Below, piece after piece: positions 1 through 4,911 of a stretch of 5,761 bases of DNA (position 1 is the stretch's first letter; each line of letters begins with the position of its first letter). Source of the DNA: Acidimicrobiia bacterium (GTDB taxonomy: Bacteria; Actinomycetota; Acidimicrobiia; Acidimicrobiales; Ilumatobacteraceae). The position numbers and the translations under genes were made by a program. The DNA lies in the NCBI GenBank assembly GCA_010030605.1, contig RHCK01000116.1, positions 1-5,761 of the forward strand, given 5' to 3'. Below the pieces are notes generated by a model. That model saw nothing but the letters and a program-made list of their open reading frames with translations. It searched no databases and was not told where the DNA came from.

Positions 1-93
1 CGAATTCTTGAGTGCCCGAACGATGTGCTCCTGGCCCTTCAATTCGCTGAAGCGCTGCGGCCGATACCGGCGATAGAGGGATTGAGCGACCAT
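1..93 (-). CDS. dnaX: DNA polymerase III subunit gamma/tau, N-terminal fragment (cut by window edge)
   Basis: Reading the minus strand from ATG at 93 gives 31 residues that run off the left edge. They contain SLYRRYRPQRFSEL followed by GQEHIVRAL. This Y-R-x-Y-R-P-x-x-F-x-x-L/V-x-G-Q-E-H pattern is the conserved start of the bacterial clamp-loader subunit DnaX, just ahead of the Walker A loop, which lies outside the window. DnaX is the cytosolic AAA+ motor that loads the beta sliding clamp on DNA during replication. The ATG gives the usual family N-terminus with no extra residues. GGAGG lies only 2 bases upstream, too close for a good Shine-Dalgarno, while a TACAGT box ends 8 bases before the ATG, so the mRNA may be leaderless. 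The gene is divergent from the CopC/CopD-type gene. Identification is by motif on a short stretch; related AAA+ clamp-loader proteins are less likely because the YRxYRP signature is specific. Confidence 0.86.
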   Translation of the reverse strand, partial: MVAQSLYRRYRPQRFSELKGQEHIVRALKNS

Positions 94-101
94 CGCCTCC
101 G

Positions 102-107
102 ACTGTA
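102..107 (-). promoter_or_regulatory. Candidate -10 box (TACAGT) of dnaX, leaderless type
   Basis: On the minus strand TACAGT occupies 107 down to 102, followed by 8 bases and then the dnaX ATG at 93. A TANNNT box 7-8 bases before a start codon is the usual arrangement for leaderless transcripts in actinobacteria, with transcription starting at or next to the start codon. No clear -35 box is visible. The same spacing recurs at 2100-2105 and 3882-3887. Confidence 0.5.
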
Positions 108-113
108 GTGGTG

Positions 114-136
114 GGGTGGAAGCCCTGCTTGCCCCC
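114..136. repeat. Imperfect inverted repeat in the dnaX / CopC-CopD divergent intergenic region
   Basis: Centred on position 125, bases 114-123 and 127-136 pair at 8 of 10 positions (mismatches at 117/133 and 119/131), with a perfect inner AAGC/GCTT stem around a CCT loop. It lies upstream of the CopC/CopD start and just upstream of the dnaX -10 box, where an operator for divergent genes could sit. It could equally be chance in GC-rich DNA. It is not a recognisable copper-regulator box. Confidence 0.3.
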
Positions 137-156
137 GTTCCGCGAGGTCGGGAAAC

Positions 157-167
157 TACCGTGGAGG
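157..167 (+). promoter_or_regulatory. Ribosome binding site (and possible -10 box) deciding the start of the CopC/CopD-type gene
   Basis: GGAGG at 163-167 lies 6 bases before ATG 174, an ideal Shine-Dalgarno spacing. This picks ATG 174 over the in-frame GTG at 108, which would overlap the dnaX promoter and add 22 residues ahead of the signal peptide, and over the ATG at 207. A TACCGT sequence at 157-162 also fits TANNNT, but 11 bases from the ATG it would start transcription inside or after the Shine-Dalgarno, so its promoter role is doubtful. Confidence 0.65.
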
Positions 168-173
168 TCGATC

Positions 174-311
174 ATGTCCCGCGTGTCCGACCACCGTTCA
201 ACCGAGATGAACCGAGCGCCCCGAGCTCGGGTCTGGCGTCGTCTTGTTGCCGTCGCACTCGGACTCGGTGCCGCCCTGTCGCTCACCATGACGGCGTCCC
301 CCGTTCACGCC
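174..311 (+). other. Signal peptide coding region of the CopC/CopD-type protein
   Basis: The first 46 codons encode a long charged start (RARVWRR at 17-23), an Ala/Leu/Val-rich core and the sequence ASPVHA before Glu47. Cleavage after Ala46 would place the CopC-like domain outside the cytoplasmic membrane, matching the known topology of the family. The exact cleavage site is inferred. Confidence 0.7.
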
Positions 312-2036
312 GAAACCACGCTGGTGACATCCAGCCCCGCCGATGGCGAGAAACTCATCTCCGCACCCCTGCAAATCACCGCCACGTTCAGTGCCGCCGT
401 GCCGAACAATGCGGTTCTCACCGCGGTGTGCGAGGGCAGTCCGGCCCCGTTGGGCACGGTCACGGTGGGCGCCGACGGCATTTCGCTCATCGCTCCCATC
501 ACCGGTTCACTCCCCGTTGGAACGTGCAATGTCACCTATTCGGTTCCCCAGGCCGACGGCAAGGTGGCCACGGGTGGTTTCTCGTTCGAAATTCTGAACC
601 CCGACACCGCCGACCCGGCCGATGTCGGTGGCGACGACACCGACGGTGGAATGTTGGCCGTCGATCCACCGCCGGTCAGTGGTCCTCTCGGCTTGGCTCG
701 AGTCGTGGCGTACGCGGCGTTGGCCGCGTTGTTCGGAGCCGCGGCGTTCATGGTGATGGCGTGGCCCGAAGGTGTCGACTACATCAACGTTCGCCGTTAC
801 ATGCGCACCGTGTGGGTGATCGCACTCGTCAGCAACTACATCGTGGCGGTGTTGCGCACGAGCTTGATGAGTGGAAAGAGCGTCACCGCGGCCATCAGCC
901 CGTTCGGCTGGAGCGATCTTTTCGACAATGCCAGCGGAATCTCGGCCTTCGCCCGCGTTCTTCTGATCGCTGGTTCGTTCATCATCATCGCTCGTCCCGA
1001 ACGATTGCTCGATCCGCAATCGCAGCCGCTGGCCGTCGGATTGCCCGCCGCCGCGATGGCCACCTTCGCGTTCACTCGCACGGTCGACGAGTTCTCACTT
1101 CTCGGCGTGGTGTCGGGCATCGTCCACACACTGTCGATCGGACTCTGGTTCGGTGGACTGTTGGTGCTCGGTCAAACGGTTCTGGTCGGGCCCGGCGACG
1201 ACGATGTGGCCCAAGCCGTTCGCGGTTACGCGCGCTGGATTCGCATCTTCGTGATGGCCGCGGTGATCTCCGGCTTGATCTCGTTGTACAGCCTCGACGG
1301 TGGATCGGTGCTCACCAGTCGCCATGGTCGACTCATCGTGTTCAAGGCCGTCGGAGTGGCCGCGATGGTGTACCTCGGCGTGGCCTTGCGTCAGTACATC
1401 GCACGCAACGTCGCCAAGCGTCGCGAGGTGAACGGTCGCACCGCCGCCAAATTGCGTCGCGCCGTGATGGCCGAAGCCGGCTTCGGTGTGATCGTTCTCA
1501 TCGTCACATCGTGGGCGGTGGCCACGTTGCCTCCCAACGTCGATCCCCCCGGCACCGACAAGACCAACTACGCGTTCGTCGGAGAACGCTCCGGTGGCGT
1601 GTTCGACGTGCAGGTGAAGGTGACGCCAGCCATGGTCGGTGCGAATGCGGTGCGCGTCGACGTGTACTCGCCCGCCCAAGGAATGACGGACCTCACCGTC
1701 CAGTTCAATCCGCCCACCAACACCACGGCCAGCATCACGCTGAGCGTGCCGCTCGATGGCGCCGGAGCAGCCCGACTGCCGATGAAGGAAGGAGTGCCGT
1801 TCGGCGCTCCGGGCTTGTGGACAGTGATCGTCACCGCGAACGGACCCGACGGTCCGTTGCCATCGGTCACGTACACGGTGTCGGTGATGAGCGGATCCGG
1901 GGAATCGACCGACACCACCGTTGCGACGAGTGGAACCACCGTTCCCGCTCAGACGGGTGGAACCGTCGTGGTGCCGTTGGGTTCCACCACCGTTCCGGCT
2001 GGTATTCAGCCGGTCACGGCCTCCGTGGCTCCGTGA
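174..2036 (+). CDS. CopC-CopD-YtkA-type membrane fusion protein (copper resistance/uptake family) with degenerate copper site
   Basis: The product has 620 residues. Residues 1-46 are a signal peptide: Arg-rich start, hydrophobic core about 24-40, and VHA before the likely cleavage. Residues 47-141 are a CopC-like beta domain, shown by LVTSSPADGE near its start and ADGKVATGGFSF near its end. A Pro/Asp-rich linker (142-170) leads to about eight membrane helices (near 172-196, 210-230, 255-273, 286-302, 308-338, 352-372, 385-407, 428-452). These carry CopD hallmarks: HTLSIGLWFGGL at 318-329 and HGRLIVFK at 384-391. Residues 466-572 resemble the YtkA-like beta domain often found at the end of such fusions, and 573-620 are a Thr/Val/Pro-rich tail. 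The family is linked to copper handling at the cell envelope. Here the usual first His of mature CopC is Glu47 and the usual DGH motif is DGK (128-130), so copper binding by this domain is doubtful. Cys86 and Cys118 could form a disulfide. No copper gene lies nearby. Confidence 0.85.
   Translation: MSRVSDHRSTEMNRAPRARVWRRLVAVALGLGAALSLTMTASPVHAETTLVTSSPADGEKLISAPLQITATFSAAVPNNAVLTAVCEGSPAPLGTVTVGADGISLIAPITGSLPVGTCNVTYSVPQADGKVATGGFSFEILNPDTADPADVGGDDTDGGMLAVDPPPVSGPLGLARVVAYAALAALFGAAAFMVMAWPEGVDYINVRRYMRTVWVIALVSNYIVAVLRTSLMSGKSVTAAISPFGWSDLFDNASGISAFARVLLIAGSFIIIARPERLLDPQSQPLAVGLPAAAMATFAFTRTVDEFSLLGVVSGIVHTLSIGLWFGGLLVLGQTVLVGPGDDDVAQAVRGYARWIRIFVMAAVISGLISLYSLDGGSVLTSRHGRLIVFKAVGVAAMVYLGVALRQYIARNVAKRREVNGRTAAKLRRAVMAEAGFGVIVLIVTSWAVATLPPNVDPPGTDKTNYAFVGERSGGVFDVQVKVTPAMVGANAVRVDVYSPAQGMTDLTVQFNPPTNTTASITLSVPLDGAGAARLPMKEGVPFGAPGLWTVIVTANGPDGPLPSVTYTVSVMSGSGESTDTTVATSGTTVPAQTGGTVVVPLGSTTVPAGIQPVTASVAP
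1913..1999 (+). repeat. Short direct and inverted repeats encoding a Thr-Thr-Val-Pro tail
   Basis: ACCACCGTTCC occurs exactly at 1935-1945 and 1986-1996, and its first nine bases also at 1914-1922. GTGGAACC occurs at 1930-1937 and 1957-1964. GGTGGAACC (1956-1964) and GGTTCCACC (1980-1988) form a perfect 9-bp inverted repeat with a 15-base loop. The direct repeats encode TTVA, TTVP and TTVP motifs in the last 40 residues of the membrane protein. The tail is low-complexity and probably outside the membrane. The hairpin ends 45 bases before the stop codon and has no T-run, so it is not a standard terminator. Confidence 0.6.
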
Positions 2037-2093
2037 CGTCGGTCCTGCTCCACGCCCGTTTCGCCCCTGCCAACTGAGTCCCGTTCCTGCTTT

Positions 2094-2111
2094 GGGGAGT
2101 AGCGTTTCCCC
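2094..2111 (+). promoter_or_regulatory. Candidate leaderless promoter (-10 TAGCGT) of the carboxyltransferase gene, inside a GGGGA/TCCCC inverted repeat
   Basis: TAGCGT at 2100-2105 ends 7 bases before the GTG start at 2113, the spacing expected for a leaderless transcript. It is flanked by GGGGA (2094-2098) and TCCCC (2107-2111), a 5-bp inverted repeat with an 8-base centre. GGGGAG at 2094-2099 could instead act as a Shine-Dalgarno, but it is 13 bases from the GTG, which is long. The rest of the 2037-2112 gap shows no strong terminator after the upstream gene and no clear -35 box. Confidence 0.5.
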
Positions 2112-2112
2112 C

Positions 2113-3672
2113 GTGACCAGCAGCAACCCCATGCAGGACAAACTCGAGGATCTTCGCAGTCGCAAAGAGCAGGCTCTCCTCGCCGGATCCCCCCGCGCCA
2201 TCGAACGCCAGCACGAGAAGGGCAAGATGCTCGCTCGCGAGCGTCTCGAGTACTTGCTCGATCCGGGTTCGTTCCAAGAACTCGACATGTTGGCGCGACA
2301 TCGAGCTCACGCGGCCGGCCTCGAGGAACATCCCTACACCGACGGAGTCATCACCGGCTGGGGCACCGTCGATGGTCGCAAGGTGTTCGTTTTCTCGCAG
2401 GACTTCACCGTGTTCGGTGGCGCCCTCGGTGAGGTCTTCGCCGAGAAGATCCACAAGTTGATGGATCTGGCGTTGAAAGTCGGCGCACCGGTGATCGGTC
2501 TGAACGATGGTGCCGGTGCGCGAATCCAGGAAGGAGTCGTCTCGCTCGCGAGTTACGGCGGCATCTTCTACCGCAACGTGCAATCGAGTGGAGTCATCCC
2601 CCAGATCTCCGTGATCCTCGGACCCTGCGCGGGTGGAGCGGTGTATTCGCCGGCCATGACCGACTTCATCTTCATGGTGCGCGAGAGCAGCCACATGTTC
2701 ATCACCGGACCCGACGTGGTGAAGACCGTGACGGGCGAAGAAGTCACGCTCGAGGAGCTCGGTGGGGCCATGAGCCACGCCAGCAAGAGCGGTGTGGCCA
2801 CGTTCGTGTCGGCCGACGAGAAGTCCTGTCTCGATGACGTGCGCTTCCTGCTTTCGTTCATGCCGCAGAACAACATGGAAGAAGCCCCCGTCCTCGATGG
2901 CGGCGACGATCCCGAGCGTGAGTGCCCGGAATTGCGCGACATCCTTCCTCCCTCGCCGAACCAGCCCTACGACATGAAGAAGGTCATCGCCTCGGTGGTG
3001 GACGACGGCGAGTTCTTCGAATACTTCCCGCACTGGGCCAAGAGCATCACGTGCGGATTCGCGCGCGTCGACGGGCACGCGGTTGGTGTGGTGGGTAACC
3101 AGCCCATGATCCTCGCCGGAGTTCTCGACATCGAGAGCGCCGAGAAAGCCGCGCGATTCGTGCGCACCTGCGATGCCTTCAACATTCCGTTGCTCACCTT
3201 CGTCGACGTACCGGGTTTCTTGCCCGGTGTCGATCAGGAGTACGGCGGCATCATTCGTCACGGTGCCAAGTTGCTGTACGCCTACTGCGAAGCCACCGTT
3301 CCGCGCATTCAGATCATCACCCGCAAGGCTTACGGCGGCGCGTACGTCGTGATGGACTCCAAGTCCATCGGCTCGGATCTTGCCTACGCGTGGCCCACCG
3401 CTGAGTTGGCCGTGATGGGACCCAACGGTGCCGTCGAGATCGTTTACCGTCGTGAACTTCAGCAGGCGGCCGATCCGGTGGCGCGTCGCGCCGAACTGAT
3501 CGCCGAGTACACCGAGAAGTACGCGAATCCCTATGCCGCGGCCGAGCGCGGTTACATCGACGACGTCATCGATCCCGCCGAAACGCGCAAGAAGGTCGTC
3601 GACGGATTCCGAATGTTGCGCACGAAGCGCGAGGAACTCCCCCGCCGCAAGCACGGCAACATGCCGCTATGA
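2113..3672 (+). CDS. Acyl-CoA carboxylase beta (carboxyltransferase) subunit, PccB/AccB type
   Basis: The product has 519 residues, the normal length for actinobacterial acyl-CoA carboxylase beta chains. It transfers CO2 from carboxy-biotin to a short acyl-CoA (acetyl- or propionyl-CoA), making malonyl- or methylmalonyl-CoA in the cytosol. It has two crotonase-fold halves. The N-terminal half shows QHEKGKMLARERLEYLLDPG (33-52), GARIQEG (135-141) and GPCAGGAVYSPAMTDF (170-185), with the first oxyanion-hole glycines at 174-175. The C-terminal half shows VDVPGFLPG (364-372), KAYGGAYVVMDS (405-416) with glycines at 408-409, and AYAWPTAELAVMG (424-436). Val412 sits where recalled PccB enzymes have Asp and the acetyl/propionyl AccB type has Ile, which leans toward broader or acetyl-CoA use. 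GTG 2113 is preferred for its TAGCGT spacing; ATG 2131 would remove six residues. The stop overlaps the next gene by ATGA. The biotin carboxylase partner is not in the window. Confidence 0.93.
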   Translation: MTSSNPMQDKLEDLRSRKEQALLAGSPRAIERQHEKGKMLARERLEYLLDPGSFQELDMLARHRAHAAGLEEHPYTDGVITGWGTVDGRKVFVFSQDFTVFGGALGEVFAEKIHKLMDLALKVGAPVIGLNDGAGARIQEGVVSLASYGGIFYRNVQSSGVIPQISVILGPCAGGAVYSPAMTDFIFMVRESSHMFITGPDVVKTVTGEEVTLEELGGAMSHASKSGVATFVSADEKSCLDDVRFLLSFMPQNNMEEAPVLDGGDDPERECPELRDILPPSPNQPYDMKKVIASVVDDGEFFEYFPHWAKSITCGFARVDGHAVGVVGNQPMILAGVLDIESAEKAARFVRTCDAFNIPLLTFVDVPGFLPGVDQEYGGIIRHGAKLLYAYCEATVPRIQIITRKAYGGAYVVMDSKSIGSDLAYAWPTAELAVMGPNGAVEIVYRRELQQAADPVARRAELIAEYTEKYANPYAAAERGYIDDVIDPAETRKKVVDGFRMLRTKREELPRRKHGNMPL

Positions 3673-3854
3673 GCAATCGGATCTCACCCACGCCGAACGA
3701 CGAGGAGGCCGTGGCCATCGCGGCCGCCATGGAGGCTTTGTGGCCCCGTCCGGTCGTTGGTGCCGATCCGGTGACGGCGCGCGAGAACGCGTGGAAGTTC
3801 AGCGGGCGTTGGTGGGCGCGTCCACAGATCGCCCGTCGCTCGCGTCCCTGGTGA
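3669..3854 (+). CDS. Small protein, probable acyl-CoA carboxylase epsilon subunit
   Basis: This 61-residue protein starts in an ATGA overlap with the carboxyltransferase stop, so the two are probably translationally coupled. It has an N-terminal helix-forming part (DEEAVAIAAAMEALWP, 11-26), a short linker, and a basic, Trp-rich end with WKFSGRWWARP (42-52) and a closing RRSRPW. Epsilon subunits of actinobacterial acyl-CoA carboxylases have this build: very short, directly after the beta subunit, an Ala/Glu helix that docks on the carboxyltransferase, then an Arg/Trp/Pro-rich tail. In studied actinobacteria the subunit stimulates or stabilises the complex. The position and build support the call; the sequence is too short and variable for certainty. 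No Shine-Dalgarno is evident, consistent with coupling. It has no signal peptide or membrane helix, so it is cytosolic. Confidence 0.6.
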   Translation: MSNRISPTPNDEEAVAIAAAMEALWPRPVVGADPVTARENAWKFSGRWWARPQIARRSRPW

Positions 3855-3881
3855 CCCGACTCGCCAGAGTGCCCGGACGAC

Positions 3882-3887
3882 TAGGTT
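3882..3887 (+). promoter_or_regulatory. Candidate leaderless -10 box (TAGGTT) of the metallophosphoesterase gene
   Basis: TAGGTT ends exactly 7 bases before ATG 3895, the same spacing as TAGCGT before the carboxyltransferase. The 40-base gap has no Shine-Dalgarno in the usual place, so a leaderless transcript starting at the ATG is the simplest reading. This suggests the phosphoesterase and CoA-transferase genes can be transcribed apart from the carboxylase genes, although read-through is also possible. No -35 box is clear. Confidence 0.5.
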
Positions 3888-3894
3888 CATCGTC

Positions 3895-4911
3895 ATGGAC
3901 ATCACCACCGTCGCCGACGATCTGATCGTCATTCACGACGGCACGACGGTCCACCGTTTCGACGACCTTCGACCCGACACCGAACATCATGTTTTGGGTC
4001 GCACGGTTCGCACGCTTGGTCGTCCGAACGGCGAATTGTTGTGTCGGTTCGCCACGGTGAACGACGTCCACTTCGGCGAAGAGGAATGCGGCCGCATCGA
4101 CGACGACCCCAAGGGCCCCATTCAACGTTCACGGCCGGGCGAACCCGCGTATCCCGAGACCATGAACCGTGCCGCGGTACGCGAGATCGCTGCCATCGCG
4201 CCCGACGCCGTGATCGTGAAGGGCGACCTCACCTGCACGGGAACCGACCCGGAGTTCGCCGCGTTCGAGGCCTGCTATCGCCCCGCCTTCGGCGAACGGT
4301 TGCACGTGGTACGCGGCAATCACGACTCGTACCTGGGTCAACATTTGTACGACAACGATCTCTGGATCGAGCTGCCGGGAATTCGCGTCGCGTTGATGGA
4401 CACCGCCATTCCCACCGAGACCACCGGCGACATCGGCGAGTTCCAGTTGCGGTGGTTGTCCGAGATGGCGGCATCGACGACGGACCCGGTGCTCGTCATG
4501 GGGCATCACCAGCAATGGACTCCGGGAGCGCACACCGACGGTCACCGCAGCGAGGGCTATTTCGGCATCAATCCCGACGCCAGCGACGGACTGAACGACG
4601 TGGTGGCGCGACATCGCAACATCCTCGGCTACACCGCCGGACACACCCATCGCCATCGGGTGCGCTCGATGGCGTGTGGCGCGCCGACGGTCGAGATCGG
4701 TTGCGTGAAGGATTTCCCCGGCACCTGGGCCGAGTACCGCGTGTACGAGGGTGGCGTGATGCAAGTGGTGCATCGAATCAGCGATCCCGGCGCGCTCGAC
4801 TGGAGCGAACGCTGTCGACATCTCTACGCGGACTTCGGGATCGACTACGAGACATACGCGCTCGGCACACTCGATGATCGTTGTTTCGTGTGGCCGAATC
4901 GAGCCGCATGA
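3895..4911 (+). CDS. Calcineurin-like metallophosphoesterase (CpdA/Rv0805-like class III phosphodiesterase family)
   Basis: The 338-residue product carries all five metal-binding blocks of the calcineurin-type fold in order: NDVHFG (D57, H59), VKGDLT (D111), RGNHDS (N142, H143, D144), MGHHQQ (H204) and GHTHRH (H250, H252). These bind two metal ions and hydrolyse phosphoesters. Block order and spacing resemble class III cyclic-nucleotide phosphodiesterases such as CpdA and Rv0805, but the true substrate cannot be read from the sequence. About 50 residues precede the core; their strands and the LRPDTEHHVLG segment resemble a small fibronectin-like cap as in purple acid phosphatases (inference). 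An insert at 61-90 separates the first block from the first helix. There is no signal peptide or membrane helix, so the protein is cytosolic. It is preceded by a leaderless-type TAGGTT box, and its TGA overlaps the CoA-transferase ATG. ATG 3895 is the only sensible start. Confidence 0.9.
   Translation: MDITTVADDLIVIHDGTTVHRFDDLRPDTEHHVLGRTVRTLGRPNGELLCRFATVNDVHFGEEECGRIDDDPKGPIQRSRPGEPAYPETMNRAAVREIAAIAPDAVIVKGDLTCTGTDPEFAAFEACYRPAFGERLHVVRGNHDSYLGQHLYDNDLWIELPGIRVALMDTAIPTETTGDIGEFQLRWLSEMAASTTDPVLVMGHHQQWTPGAHTDGHRSEGYFGINPDASDGLNDVVARHRNILGYTAGHTHRHRVRSMACGAPTVEIGCVKDFPGTWAEYRVYEGGVMQVVHRISDPGALDWSERCRHLYADFGIDYETYALGTLDDRCFVWPNRAA

Noticed and set aside
108..173. Upstream GTG start at 108 for the CopC/CopD-type protein
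   Set aside because: It would add 22 residues before an already long signal peptide start, overlaps the dnaX promoter box and has no suitable Shine-Dalgarno. ATG 174 has GGAGG at ideal spacing.
1956..1988. Intrinsic terminator formed by the 9-bp inverted repeat
   Set aside because: The hairpin lies inside the coding region, has a 15-base loop and is not followed by a T-run.
116..2077. Plus-strand open frame of 653 codons overlapping the CopC/CopD-type gene in another frame
   Set aside because: The product is dominated by Arg, His and Gly with no domains, which is typical of a shifted frame of GC-rich coding DNA. The other frame has a signal peptide, helices and family motifs.
1921..2112. 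Upstream starts for the carboxyltransferase that would overlap the end of the membrane protein gene
   Set aside because: The extra 64 residues are Arg/Pro/Ser-rich and unlike any carboxyltransferase N-terminus. GTG 2113 gives the normal length and a plausible promoter spacing.
1095..2288. Minus-strand open frame of 397 codons spanning the end of the membrane protein gene and the start of the carboxyltransferase gene
   Set aside because: Its composition is His/Arg/Gly-biased, no motif is visible, and it runs opposite two well-supported genes.
2014..3654. Long open minus-strand frame of 546 codons opposite the carboxyltransferase gene
   Set aside because: The plus-strand frame encodes a fully recognisable enzyme over the same bases. 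The minus frame gives a His/Asp/Gly/Arg-rich product with no known motif, as expected when GC-rich codon bias suppresses stops on the opposite strand.
4129..4821. Minus-strand open frame of 230 codons opposite the metallophosphoesterase
   Set aside because: The plus strand carries all five metallophosphoesterase motifs, while the opposite frame has no recognisable motif and a biased composition.
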